DNA of 64,000 nucleotides from JAICWY01 sp964531205 (GTDB lineage: Bacteria; Vulcanimicrobiota; Vulcanimicrobiia; Vulcanimicrobiales; Vulcanimicrobiaceae), in contig CAZHGH010000003.1 of the NCBI GenBank assembly GCA_964531205.1, positions 1 to 64,000 on the forward strand. The letters run 5' to 3'. A program made the position numbers and the translations under genes. A model generated the notes under the pieces. It was not told the origin of the DNA, ran no database searches, and was given only the letters and a program-made list of their open reading frames with translations. Shown here one piece after another: positions 53,229 through 62,242 of the stretch. Each line of letters begins with the position of its first letter. Positions within the stretch are counted from its first letter, which is position 1.

Positions 53229-54164
53229 ATGATTGGTGCTCTTGCGTTTTCACTAACGATTGCAACGGTATCACCCACGGCACAGTCACCTGAAGCTGCG
53301 CTCGCGGTTAAGCTCGCGCAGGCGATCGCCAGCAGTCGTGGCCTCACCGAAGCGAAGGTGTACGTCGGCACGCTTCCGCCCGGCGTCAAGGTGCCCGCGC
53401 CGTTGCCGAAGTTTACACTCCTTGGAAGTGTCGTTCGCATAGCTACGGCAGAAGCTATTGGTTCAGCGATGGGGCCGTCCACGACGTTCTATTATGAATT
53501 GCCGCCGGATGGGGCGGCTGCTTTAGATACGTACGAAAAACAACTCGCTGCATCCGGATGGAAATCCACCGCACTTTTGAAACGTCTCGAGAACCAAATT
53601 GCGCCGAATGGCGGTTTCGCCGTCACGCGTATCCGGCCGCAACTGCCGAACGTGTATTGCAATGGGCGCGGAGGCGTTTTTTCCGTTACGCGATTGCGCT
53701 CGCTGCCCTTCATTGCCCTAGACTTTGCGGGCGGACCTGAGGTATCGGCGTTCTGCGCGATGAGCAGCGCTTTTAGCGCAATGCCGACGCCCGAACCCGC
53801 ACCGCAACTGCCGACCCTTGAAGCGCCGCCAAACGTAACAATGCAATCGCGTCTGGCATTGCCGTTCATGGAATCATCCACGCAATCGGAAGCAAGCATT
53901 ACGACCACGGAGCCATTAGCAACAATAGGCACCGCATTCGCGCAGCAGCTCACCAAAGCGGGCTGGAGCGCGGACGACCCTGCCCAAAGCTCGACGGCAT
54001 ACGTGCAAACGTTTCACATGACGAAAGAAGGCCGGCATTACTATGCGACGCTGAGTTTGCTCTCCTCAGGCAAAGCGCAACACTACGACGCTACGTTAAA
54101 AGCCGTAAATTTGGACGCGCACACAAGCACGGGTAACGGCTTTTCTTTTCCGTTTTTTCCGTAA
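53229..54164 (+). CDS. Exported hypothetical protein
   Basis: 311 residues. Hydrophobic N-terminus (MIGALAFSLTIATVSPTAQS) suggests export. Two similar halves: YEKQLAASGWKSTALL and GTAFAQQLTKAGWSADDP each follow the pattern of a short alpha/beta domain, suggesting an internal repeat. Pro-rich linker at about 185-205. SD GGGGGAGG precedes ATG 53229. No family recognised. Confidence 0.7.
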   Translation: MIGALAFSLTIATVSPTAQSPEAALAVKLAQAIASSRGLTEAKVYVGTLPPGVKVPAPLPKFTLLGSVVRIATAEAIGSAMGPSTTFYYELPPDGAAALDTYEKQLAASGWKSTALLKRLENQIAPNGGFAVTRIRPQLPNVYCNGRGGVFSVTRLRSLPFIALDFAGGPEVSAFCAMSSAFSAMPTPEPAPQLPTLEAPPNVTMQSRLALPFMESSTQSEASITTTEPLATIGTAFAQQLTKAGWSADDPAQSSTAYVQTFHMTKEGRHYYATLSLLSSGKAQHYDATLKAVNLDAHTSTGNGFSFPFFP

Positions 54165-54191
54165 CAGCAGGCCCATGGAGGACAAGCTAGG

Positions 54192-54872
54192 ATGTCGACT
54201 TGGGAACCGTTCACACAGCACGCACGCAGAGCGATTGTAGGCGCGCAGGCCGCGGCGCAAGAGTTCGGACACGATTTTATCGATGCCGAGCATATTTTTA
54301 TCGGGGTCGCCCGCGAAAGCAGCAGTGCTGCATCTGAAGCGATCTCTGCGCTTGGCGTTACGGAAGAGACCCTTGTGCGCGGTGTAAAACGCGTTCTTCC
54401 GCCAGGAGAGGCCAGCGGCGACACGGAGATGACCTTTAGGCCTCGTGCGAAAGGCGTGATCGAACGCGCTTTTGTGGAAGCACGGAACTTGCAAAATAAC
54501 TTCGTTGGTTCCGAGCATCTGCTATTGGGATATCTTGGGAGCCAAGAAAGCGCCGGCGCGTTACTTCACGAGTTAAACATCGAACGCGACGGCCTTCGAG
54601 ATGCGATTCTACAACGTGTAAAGCGTGGGCCGGCGCCGGTCAGCGCAACGACGGACAAAGGACTCGATGCGGCCTATGCATTGACCGCCGGTGTCAAGCT
54701 TCCGAGTGCACGCGAGCTATGGGATGCTCTGTCTCGATCGATTCACAACACCAACGCGAGGGAGGCGGTGGCGTACGCATTGTTGGTCGCGCGCGAACAG
54801 GAGTGGAGTGCGTCTGATTTGCATGACGCCGTCGTGGAATTGACTAAGCGGCAATTTCCGCCAGAGACGTAG
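54192..54872 (+). CDS. Standalone double Clp N-domain protein
   Basis: 226 residues. Two Clp_N repeats: FTQHARRAIVGAQAAAQEFGHDFIDAEHIFIGVA (about 7-70) and RAKGVIERAFVEARNLQNNFVGSEHLLLGYLG (about 84-145), as at the front of ClpC/ClpA. No AAA+ ATPase domain follows. The last 60 residues are helical. It might act as a ClpC-like adaptor or a substrate- or arginine-phosphate-binding module; partner unknown. The end overlaps the convergent hydrolase by 29 nt. Confidence 0.82.
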   Translation: MSTWEPFTQHARRAIVGAQAAAQEFGHDFIDAEHIFIGVARESSSAASEAISALGVTEETLVRGVKRVLPPGEASGDTEMTFRPRAKGVIERAFVEARNLQNNFVGSEHLLLGYLGSQESAGALLHELNIERDGLRDAILQRVKRGPAPVSATTDKGLDAAYALTAGVKLPSARELWDALSRSIHNTNAREAVAYALLVAREQEWSASDLHDAVVELTKRQFPPET

Positions 54873-55734
54873 CCTGCAAAAATAACGAATACCACGAAAA
54901 CTTCTGCAAAAGGTCGTCGTGCGCGACGCTCGTCGTCAGGACGAACGTCGGCTGACGTGTTTGTAAGCGTTGCAACGTCATGTCTTCCGCGAGCCAGACG
55001 AAGAGATTGGGCGTCGCTGCCTGCAATTTCCCCATGAGCGCGGAGTTGCCGGTGCTCGTATCGTCGGTGAAGATGCTCAGCAGGTGATGGTTCGGCTGGC
55101 GCGCCCACGACGCAAAAGCATCGTAGTACCCGTATGCCGCATCGAATAGGATGACGTCGGTGATGCGCTCGTTCATGCCGCCGCGCGTCAATACGCCGCC
55201 CGCACCGCCATAGCCGCCGCTGTGCGCCGTTAGGACGATCCGTCCCGGCCGATTCGTATTGGAAACGCCGGAGTTTTTCAACCATGTGCACACGTCGGCC
55301 ATAAAGCGAGCGAAGCCGTTATCGTCCAGTTCTAGTTTGCCGTCGCCCGAATCAGGCGCAAACGTCGGTCCCTCAGGGACGATTAAAATCGCATTTCGTT
55401 TGCTGGCCAATAGCTGCTCGCGTAGATCGTACGTTTGCAATGTTGCCCGAATGTCGTGGTTCCATCCGTAAAAGTGGACGACTGCGTCGATCGTACCGGA
55501 ATTCGGCTGCCATCCATCGGGGACGAATATGGCAACGTTGGAGTTACTGTAATGCGTGGCCGCGTCGTACAGCTTGTTCTGATACACGTGCCCTTGTGCG
55601 CGGCTGGCATGCGGGTAGGGCGCGGATGCAAACGGCACGATGAACGTCTTGCCGCCCGCTATTTGCAGTGTTCCGGGCAGTGCGCCTGTCGCAGCTATTG
55701 CTGCTGTCATCGATAAAAAGTCTGCACGATTCAT
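54844..55734 (-). CDS. Exported alpha/beta hydrolase
   Basis: 296 residues. N-terminal signal (about 1-23, MNRADFLSMTAAIAATGALPG) with possible but weak Tat character. Hydrolase core: AVVHFYGWNHD oxyanion loop, nucleophile in LTAHSGGYGGAG (GxSxG-like A-H-S-G-G) and C-terminal VAHDDLL with the likely catalytic His. Resembles extracellular esterase or depolymerase types; substrate unknown. 1 nt after the beta-CASP gene stop, same strand. Confidence 0.78.
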   Translation of the reverse strand: MNRADFLSMTAAIAATGALPGTLQIAGGKTFIVPFASAPYPHASRAQGHVYQNKLYDAATHYSNSNVAIFVPDGWQPNSGTIDAVVHFYGWNHDIRATLQTYDLREQLLASKRNAILIVPEGPTFAPDSGDGKLELDDNGFARFMADVCTWLKNSGVSNTNRPGRIVLTAHSGGYGGAGGVLTRGGMNERITDVILFDAAYGYYDAFASWARQPNHHLLSIFTDDTSTGNSALMGKLQAATPNLFVWLAEDMTLQRLQTRQPTFVLTTSVAHDDLLQKFSWYSLFLQATSLAEIAA

Positions 55735-55735
55735 G

Positions 55736-57088
55736 CTAGACGGTTACCGTCGTGCCGCGGGCCGCGACCGCTGCCGGCCATTGGTATTTCGAGCGCACGA
55801 GATCGCAAAGGGCTTGCGCCGACACCGGATCGCCGTGTACGGCATAGAACGACGGCTTGCCGGTGCACGTATCGAACCATTGTTGGATCTCGTTGCGATC
55901 GGCGTGTGCACTGTAGCCGGTGAGTTGTCCGATGGCGGCGTGGACAGGTAGCGTGTCGTTATAGATGCGGATCGTCTGCGCGCCGTGCGTGAGGAAGAAG
56001 CCCAATCCGCCGGCGCTTTGATATCCGACGAAAAGCACCGTGGAATGTGGATCGGCGATGTGATCGTGGAGATGATGCAAAACACGCCCGCCGGTTGCCA
56101 TACCGCTTGCCGATACGATGATGTGAGGCCCTTTGACGGCATTGATCGCTTTTGACTCTTCCGTTTCGACCGTTATCGTAAGATTGTGAACGCCGAACGG
56201 CGTGCCCGGACCGTCGAATGGAATTGGCTTATGGGCATCGGAGAAATGTTCGAACAAATCGTCGACTTCCGACGCCATCGGACTATCCAGAAAGACGGGA
56301 ATCTGCGCAATCGTTGTATTTTTGCGCTGAAGCTGTCCGATGGACATCAAAATTTCTTGCGAGCGTTCCACCGCGAATGCGGGAATGACGATCGCGCCAC
56401 CCCGCGCGATTCCATGCATGAGCTGCTCTTCCAGCGCGCCCACAGCATCGGGCGGGTGCACGCGATCGCCATACGTGGATTCGCAAATTAACGTATCCGC
56501 TTGCCCGATCGGTTGGGGATCGTACAACAGCGGGCGGTTGTAACGCCCCAAGTCCCCCGAAAAGACGATAGTGTGTGCGTCAATCCGTAGTTCCGCGAAT
56601 GCCGAACCGATGATGTGGGCGGCGTTGCGAAACGTTGTGGTGAAGCCTGCCACCTCAAACTGCGTGTCCAGCGGAGTGGGTTTCGTTTGCTGAATCGCCT
56701 GTTGGACGTTCGCTTCATCGTAGAATGCCGGCGGCGCGTATGCCTGTTCGTGTAAGCCGCGCGCGTGCAAATGCGCTTGCAAATGTGCGGCGTCTTCGAG
56801 CACGATTCGCATCAACGCACGCGTTGCCGGCGTTGCGTAAATCGGACCCCGGAAGCCATCGCGCACGAGTTTGGGCAAATACCCTACGTGATCGATGTGG
56901 CCGTGCGTGATGATGACGGCCTCGATGTTATTCGCTTTAACGGGCAGCGGTATGCTGTTCAACGACACGATGTCTTTCGTGCCTTGAAAAAGCCCGCAGT
57001 CGATGAGAACGTGGCGTCCGTTCGACGTGAGCAGATGCTTGCTGCCGGTAACGGTCCCGGCCGCCCCGATAAACGTTAATTCAGCCAC
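55736..57088 (-). CDS. MBL-fold beta-CASP ribonuclease/exonuclease-like protein
   Basis: 450 residues. Starts GTG 57088 with AGGAGA about 5 nt upstream; begins LTFIGAAGTVTGSKHLL, the typical CPSF73/YSH1-like entry. Zinc site H62-G-H64-I-D66-H67, AHIIGSAF, FSGDLGRYNRPLL and the beta-CASP ASGMATGGRVLHHL, ending SAHADRNE. Bacterial members of this family are RNA-processing nucleases. An in-frame upstream extension is discarded because it overlaps the LOG-like gene in a basic shadow frame. Overlap with that gene is 8 nt. Confidence 0.9.
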   Translation of the reverse strand: MAELTFIGAAGTVTGSKHLLTSNGRHVLIDCGLFQGTKDIVSLNSIPLPVKANNIEAVIITHGHIDHVGYLPKLVRDGFRGPIYATPATRALMRIVLEDAAHLQAHLHARGLHEQAYAPPAFYDEANVQQAIQQTKPTPLDTQFEVAGFTTTFRNAAHIIGSAFAELRIDAHTIVFSGDLGRYNRPLLYDPQPIGQADTLICESTYGDRVHPPDAVGALEEQLMHGIARGGAIVIPAFAVERSQEILMSIGQLQRKNTTIAQIPVFLDSPMASEVDDLFEHFSDAHKPIPFDGPGTPFGVHNLTITVETEESKAINAVKGPHIIVSASGMATGGRVLHHLHDHIADPHSTVLFVGYQSAGGLGFFLTHGAQTIRIYNDTLPVHAAIGQLTGYSAHADRNEIQQWFDTCTGKPSFYAVHGDPVSAQALCDLVRSKYQWPAAVAARGTTVTV

Positions 57089-57713
57089 GGCTCTCCTGTA
57101 AAATGCGCGGGCGCGGATGAGAAGGCGGCATCGGCGGTGGAATTGCTTCCCGATCGAATGCCTTTGAGCTTGGAATCGGTTCGGAGCGGTACATGTCCAG
57201 GCAGCGGTCGACGAGACGTTCGGGATTGTCGTCGGCAATAAGAATCGAACCCGTGTTCTTTTGCACGAGGCGCGCGATGTTTTCGAATTCATTCGAAATG
57301 CCGCCGGAGTTGCGCAGAATCCCGATGAGTTTGCCTTCATCGTACGCGATGCAAAACTCGCCCAGCGTTCCGCTTCGGCCGCCGACGAAGAGTACGAAAT
57401 CCGCGCTATGGATGTTGTGCGTCTCGCGGCCCATGAGACCGGAACCGGTAAAGACGATTGTTGTGTAGGGTTGCAACGGCGAGCCGTAGACGTTCACGTG
57501 CTCTTCGGGTGAGAGCGCCGGCGAGACGCCGAGGCTGATACCGTCGCGTTCGTGCGCGCCGAGCGTTGCCGCGTGCGGCAGCCCGGGACAGGCGCCGGTG
57601 ACGATCGTGCAATCGCGTTCGGCGATCCGGCGTCCGAGCCGCCGCGCGAGATCGAGTTCCGCCTCGGAGATGGCTCCGCCGGCGGATCCCATGACGCCAA
57701 CCTGTATTTTCAT
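57081..57713 (-). CDS. LOG/TIGR00725-like Rossmann protein
   Basis: 210 residues. VGVMGSAGG nucleotide-binding start, TGACPGLPHAA, and GGRSGTLGEF as the PGGxGTxxE-like LOG motif. LOG proteins hydrolyse nucleoside 5'-monophosphates; TIGR00725 members are less defined. Pro-rich C-terminus. Coupled to the beta-CASP nuclease, so a shared nucleotide or RNA-related role is possible. The hairpin repeat copy B starts 4 nt upstream of its start codon. Confidence 0.82.
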   Translation of the reverse strand: MKIQVGVMGSAGGAISEAELDLARRLGRRIAERDCTIVTGACPGLPHAATLGAHERDGISLGVSPALSPEEHVNVYGSPLQPYTTIVFTGSGLMGRETHNIHSADFVLFVGGRSGTLGEFCIAYDEGKLIGILRNSGGISNEFENIARLVQKNTGSILIADDNPERLVDRCLDMYRSEPIPSSKAFDREAIPPPMPPSHPRPRILQESRG

Positions 57714-57716
57714 TTG

Positions 57717-57768
57717 AAAAGGCGCTCCGGTCTGACCTCCGCGCCCCCCATCAAAGATGGGGCCCCCA
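57717..57768. repeat. Dispersed hairpin repeat, copy B
   Basis: AAAAGGCGCT-CCGG-TCTGA-CCTCCGCGCCCCCCA-TCAAAGA-TGGGGCCCCCA. Matches copy A at 3884-3933 over its conserved blocks. Stem CCCCAT / ATGGGG has a T-A pair where A has C-G, a compensatory change. On the minus strand the outer GGCGC/GCGCC pair is followed by TTTT. Lies in the divergent spacer between the LOG-like gene and the M14-like gene. Confidence 0.55.
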
Positions 57769-57804
57769 ATGTCTCATGGCGCGTAAATGTGACTGCTGAC
57801 ATGA

Positions 57805-58608
57805 TTGCCTCCCGTGGGCGCCGCATTAGTTTCCGTGAATTCCGTGAATTCTTACAGCGACCTTGAAAGGCGATGGAAGGCGTTGCGGGCGCGCGACGGT
57901 ATCGCGGTGCGTGAAGTAGCTTGCGTCGGCGCGCCGCGTACGCTGTTATGCGCAGAACTCGGCGATCACGCGAAGCCAACGATTGCGTTGGCATCGGGCG
58001 TGCATGGTGACGAGCCGGCGGCACCGTGGGCGTTGTTATCGCTGGTTGAAAGCGAAGAGTTGGATCCGCGTTATGCGTATCGAATCTGGCCCTGCACGAA
58101 TCCGACTGGATACGCCGCCGGTACGCGCGTCAGTGCCGACGGCGTCGATATCAATCGGAGTTTCGGACGCGGTGGCCAATCACCGGAAGCGCGGGCGATT
58201 GTCACGGCAAACCGCAATCGCAAATTCGCGCTGTCACTCGATTTGCACGAAGACACCGATGCAGACGGTTTTTACTGCTACGAATATCGCAGCCTTGAAA
58301 TCGGCCGCGAAGTCGTCAACGCGGTGCGGGAAGCGCGCTTCCCCATTCAAGATCTCGCGCAATGCGATTTGGGTGCGCCGTTCGAGCAACTGCAACTGGA
58401 AGACGGCGTCGTGCGGCCAAACTCCGAGCAAGAGATACAAGCCATCGGCGGACTCTCCTACAACCTGTCGCTGGCGCGGCACGCGGCCGCACGTGTGCTG
58501 ACCTTCGAAAGTCCGGTGCGCTTGGCTTGGGATGACCGCATCGCAATTCACAGGATTGCGGTAAAGGCTGCTATCCAAGCGCTTTCGAAGGAAGCGCGTC
58601 ATGGCTGA
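57805..58608 (+). CDS. M14/AstE-like zinc deacylase
   Basis: 267 residues. Zinc site in GVHGDEPAAPW (H..E) and DLHEDTDADG (His), and SADGVDINRSFG, as in succinylglutamate desuccinylase/aspartoacylase proteins. Cleaves an acyl or peptide bond from a small molecule; substrate unknown. Starts are uncertain: TTG 57805, GTG 57814, 57835 or 57844. The last two arise from a 9-bp tandem repeat TCCGTGAAT. Its stop overlaps the ETF-QO start by 8 nt. Confidence 0.82.
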   Translation: MPPVGAALVSVNSVNSYSDLERRWKALRARDGIAVREVACVGAPRTLLCAELGDHAKPTIALASGVHGDEPAAPWALLSLVESEELDPRYAYRIWPCTNPTGYAAGTRVSADGVDINRSFGRGGQSPEARAIVTANRNRKFALSLDLHEDTDADGFYCYEYRSLEIGREVVNAVREARFPIQDLAQCDLGAPFEQLQLEDGVVRPNSEQEIQAIGGLSYNLSLARHAAARVLTFESPVRLAWDDRIAIHRIAVKAAIQALSKEARHG

Positions 58609-60253
58609 ACGCGATTCTCTCGAAGTAGACGTGCTGTTCGTGGGCGCCGGCCCCGCAAGCTTGGCCGGAGCTATCCGTCTCATGCAACTGGCTAAAGCGG
58701 CCGGCAAAGAGTTGGAAGTGCTCGTAATCGACAAGGCCGGAGAGATTGGTAATCACGGCCTCTCGGGCGCGGTGATGGATCCAAAAGCGCTTGATGAGTT
58801 GTTGCCGGATTGGCGTACTGAAGCGCCGGTCGAATCGCCGGTAACCGGCGATCAACTGTGGATGCTCACCGAACACGGCAAACTGAAAGCGCCGATCGTT
58901 CCGCCGATGATGAACAATCACGGCAAATACGTCGCGTCGCTTCAAAAGATCGTCAAGTGGATGAGCGAGAAAGCGGAAGAGGCCGGCGCGCAAGTCTTCG
59001 GCGAGTTTCCCGGACAGGAATTGTTGTGGGACGGCGACCGCGTCATCGGCGTCAGGACCGGCGATAAAGGGTTAGATAAACACGGTAACCCGAAACCCAA
59101 TTACGAGCCCGGTGCGGATATTTTCGCGAAGATCGTCGTGCTTGGTGAAGGACCGCGCGGAACGCTCGTCAAGCAAGCCGTTCCGCGCCTTAGCCTGGAT
59201 GAAGGCTGCGAACCGCAAGTCTACGCCGCAGGCGTCAAAGAGTTGTGGCAATGCCCGCCGGGCAGCGTGCAGGCCGGCAGCGTCATTCATACGCTCGGGT
59301 ATCCGCTTCCGAACGACACGTTCGGCGGCGGATTCATCTATGGGATGGCGAACGATATCTTGGACATCGGCTTCGTCACCGGCTTAGATTACAAAGATCC
59401 GACGACCGATCCGCACAACGTCTTCCAATTGTTCAAAGCACAACCTGCGGTGCGCAAAATGCTCGAAGGCGCGAAGCTGCTGCGCTACGGCGCGAAAGCG
59501 ATTCCCGAAGGCGGACTGTACGCAATGCCGCGCTTTTACGGCGACGGATTGATGATCGTTGGCGACTCCGCGGGGTTTCTGAACGGTATGCGCCTCAAAG
59601 GCGTCCATCTCGCGATGAAGTCCGGTATGCTCGCGGCAGAAAGCGCGTTCGAAGCGTTGCAAGCGGAGAAGTTCGATAGCGCACAGCTCTCATCGTACGA
59701 AACGAAGTTCAAAGAGTCTTGGGCCTTCCAAGAGCTTCATTCCGCGCGTAACTTTCACCAAGGATTCAAGCACGGCCTCATTCACGGCATGCTGAACACG
59801 GGTCTCGGCATGTTTACGGGCGGACGCGGCTTTGGAGTTGTCTCGCGGCTGCCGGGCGAGCACGGCTTCGAACGCATGGAGAAACGCGGCTACCGCCCGA
59901 AAGAATCGCGGCGCGCAGTCATCGACAATGTCGTAACGTTCGACAAGCTTACCGACGTCTTCAACAGCGGCACGATGCATGAAGAAGATCAGCCGAGCCA
60001 TTTGAAAGTGGCCGATACGGACATTTGCCGCGATAAGTGCACGGTGGAATACGGAAATCCGTGCGCGTATTTCTGTCCTGCAAAAGTCTACGAGCCGATT
60101 TTCGAAAAAACGGATGCTACCGTCAAAGGCGAGCTGGTCATCAACTTCACGAATTGCGTGCATTGTAAGACGTGCGACATTGCGGACCCGTATCAAATCA
60201 TTACGTGGGTGCCCCCGCAAGGCGGCGAGGGTCCCGTTTACACCGGAATGTAG
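58601..60253 (+). CDS. Electron-transfer-flavoprotein:quinone oxidoreductase
   Basis: 550 residues. FAD site VLFVGAGPASLAGAIRL, ubiquinone/quinone domain with KGVHLAMKSGMLAAESA, and a C-terminal [4Fe-4S] ferredoxin-like domain with NCVHCKTCDIADP and the upstream CRDKCTVEYGNPCAYFCP. Passes electrons from ETF (fatty-acid or amino-acid oxidation) to the quinone pool, here menaquinone by the mqn genes. No etfA/etfB in the window. Begins within the previous gene. Confidence 0.94.
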   Translation: MAERDSLEVDVLFVGAGPASLAGAIRLMQLAKAAGKELEVLVIDKAGEIGNHGLSGAVMDPKALDELLPDWRTEAPVESPVTGDQLWMLTEHGKLKAPIVPPMMNNHGKYVASLQKIVKWMSEKAEEAGAQVFGEFPGQELLWDGDRVIGVRTGDKGLDKHGNPKPNYEPGADIFAKIVVLGEGPRGTLVKQAVPRLSLDEGCEPQVYAAGVKELWQCPPGSVQAGSVIHTLGYPLPNDTFGGGFIYGMANDILDIGFVTGLDYKDPTTDPHNVFQLFKAQPAVRKMLEGAKLLRYGAKAIPEGGLYAMPRFYGDGLMIVGDSAGFLNGMRLKGVHLAMKSGMLAAESAFEALQAEKFDSAQLSSYETKFKESWAFQELHSARNFHQGFKHGLIHGMLNTGLGMFTGGRGFGVVSRLPGEHGFERMEKRGYRPKESRRAVIDNVVTFDKLTDVFNSGTMHEEDQPSHLKVADTDICRDKCTVEYGNPCAYFCPAKVYEPIFEKTDATVKGELVINFTNCVHCKTCDIADPYQIITWVPPQGGEGPVYTGM

Positions 60254-60319
60254 CAAGACAATCGAGCGCTACCCGGGAGGCGCGAAACTGCTTTGCGCCT
60301 CTCACCGTTTATAAAGGCT

Positions 60320-61096
60320 GTGAAGCGGCTCGATTTTTCGCTCGTGTTGCTGCTATTGGTATTGGTGCTTTTCGGAGGCGCCATCGCCGAGATGGCGCGC
60401 GCCTATCCCGATGCGGGACGTGGACTGATTATCTACGCGCGCGAGCAGAAAGATCTGTTTGTCGATGCCGGTCTCATTCAAGAATCCTATCGAGTGCGCA
60501 CGCCTTTCTCACTGGCCGATCGTTTGCGTGCGCAGACGGTCATTGTAGCGACGCAAACAAGTTCGCACAGCGCCTATGTCGGTGCCGGCGTGATCATTGG
60601 GCAGCGCAACGGCATGCTGACGGTGCTCACTGCAAAGCACATCATCGCACACAAGGGCGAGCACTTCGTCGTCTTCGCGAATCATCATGGAAGATATGCG
60701 GCGCGCGTCGTGCCCTCGAGAAATGAAGACTTGGCGCTCGTATTCGTACGCGCGGTTCCCGGACTCAAGTATTCCATTGCAAAATTAGGCCAACGCAGCT
60801 TCAGTAGTGGCGACACCTTTGTTGTGATGGGACATCCCGGCGCAAAGGCGTGGACCGCTTCGCCCGGCGTAGCCGAGGCACACCTGCGCGAGACGCTGTT
60901 GTTTTGTCCGACGTGCGATCGCGGCGATTCCGGCGCCGGTGCGTTTGACAGGCGTGGCACGTTGCGCGGCATCGTCGTAACGAAAGCAATTATGAGCGCG
61001 CCGTCGTCTAAAACTTGGCGCTACATTTCTCTGACGGCGTTTGAAATCGAACGTCCGGAGGCGATTCGCGCATTCCTGCGAACTGCAAAATCGTGA
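60320..61096 (+). CDS. Membrane-anchored trypsin-like serine protease
   Basis: 258 residues from GTG 60320 (AAAGG upstream); TTG 60293 is a possible earlier start. Transmembrane anchor at about 6-24. Catalytic triad H107 (TAKHII), D137 (NEDLAL) and S204 (GDSGAG). No PDZ domain, unlike HtrA/DegP. CPTC pair just before the active site could form a disulfide. Stop overlaps the thiO start (GTGA), which places it oddly in a thiamine operon. Confidence 0.83.
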   Translation: MKRLDFSLVLLLLVLVLFGGAIAEMARAYPDAGRGLIIYAREQKDLFVDAGLIQESYRVRTPFSLADRLRAQTVIVATQTSSHSAYVGAGVIIGQRNGMLTVLTAKHIIAHKGEHFVVFANHHGRYAARVVPSRNEDLALVFVRAVPGLKYSIAKLGQRSFSSGDTFVVMGHPGAKAWTASPGVAEAHLRETLLFCPTCDRGDSGAGAFDRRGTLRGIVVTKAIMSAPSSKTWRYISLTAFEIERPEAIRAFLRTAKS

Positions 61097-62226
61097 CGCA
61101 TTGGCAAGCGTCCGGCGACGTTGCGATTGTCGGCGCGGGAATCATCGGTCTTTCTGTAGCTTTCGAGCTCGCTTCGCGCGGGGCGTACGTGCGGGTTTAC
61201 GATACGGCCGCTCCCGCAAGTGCTGCGTCGTGGGCTGCTGCGGGTATGCTGGCACCGCGCACCGAGCACATGGCGGACGATGCGATGCAACGCCTGTGCG
61301 AAGCTTCCCTCGATCTCTATCCCGCGTTTGTGCGCGCGTTGCAAAACGCCGGAGGAATCGACCCGCACCTGCGTCTCGACGGTATTTTGCATGCTGCATA
61401 CGATGCGGCGGGCTTAGAACGATTACGCACGCGCGCAGCCGATTTGCGGGCGAGCGGCCACGAGGTTGAGCTTCTCGATCGGACACAGACATTCGCAGCA
61501 GAACCCGCGCTGAGCAAGACCGTTACCGGCTCACTGCTCGTGCAAGGCGAGGGCCAAATCGATAACCGCCGGCTCGGACGTGCGTTGCTCGCCGCGTGCG
61601 AATTACGGGGCGTTCGCGTCCACACCGCCGAGCGCGTCGAGATCGAATCCGATGCGCGCCGCGTACTGGGTTTGCGCACCGACATGGGATACGTCGCGGC
61701 AGGCGCGGTTATTAATGCGGCGGGCGCTTGGGCGTCGCGCGTCGGCGGCGTCCCGCATTCGTGCATCCCCCGCGTCGAGCCGGTCAAAGGACAAATGCTC
61801 GCAATCGAGATTCCGAAAGGCTTCATGCGCCGCACGACGTGGGTGCCCGGCGCGTACCTAGTGCCTAGATTGGACGGGCGTTTGCTCGTCGGCGCAACGT
61901 CGGAGCGGCAGGGCTACGATGTGCGGGTGACCGCCGGCGGATTGGAGACGCTGCTCGCTGCGGCCGTGAGTTCGGCTCCGAGCCTGAGTGGCTTTAGTGT
62001 CACTGAAACGTGGGCGGGGCTGCGCCCAGGAACGCCGGACGAGCGCCCCTTCCTAGGCTCGACGGCGCTCGAGGGCTATTACCTGGCAACGGGACATTAC
62101 CGTAACGGCATTTTGCTGGCCCCAATCACGGCGAAATTGCTGGCCGATACGCTGGAGTTCGGGCAAGTCGAGGCCCTGCAGCCATTCGCGCTCGAACGCT
62201 TTGGAACGAAACTTTCGCCTGTATAG
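61093..62226 (+). CDS. thiO: Glycine oxidase ThiO
   Basis: 377 residues. FAD-binding VAIVGAGIIGLSVAFELASRG, WAAAGMLAPRTE and the C-terminal TWAGLRPGTPDERPFLG and ATGHYRNGILLAP blocks of DadA/ThiO enzymes. Oxidises glycine to the imine needed for thiazole synthesis. GTG overlap with the protease stop. Next to thiS and thiG, which settles the ThiO assignment over other D-amino-acid oxidases. Confidence 0.92.
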   Translation: MTHWQASGDVAIVGAGIIGLSVAFELASRGAYVRVYDTAAPASAASWAAAGMLAPRTEHMADDAMQRLCEASLDLYPAFVRALQNAGGIDPHLRLDGILHAAYDAAGLERLRTRAADLRASGHEVELLDRTQTFAAEPALSKTVTGSLLVQGEGQIDNRRLGRALLAACELRGVRVHTAERVEIESDARRVLGLRTDMGYVAAGAVINAAGAWASRVGGVPHSCIPRVEPVKGQMLAIEIPKGFMRRTTWVPGAYLVPRLDGRLLVGATSERQGYDVRVTAGGLETLLAAAVSSAPSLSGFSVTETWAGLRPGTPDERPFLGSTALEGYYLATGHYRNGILLAPITAKLLADTLEFGQVEALQPFALERFGTKLSPV

Positions 62227-62242
62227 CGAAGTTGCCGTTCAC

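Noticed and set aside
55736..57340. Longer 534-residue version of the beta-CASP protein
   Set aside because: The extra N-terminus is basic and lies antisense-like over the LOG gene frame; GTG 57088 has an SD and the correct family start.
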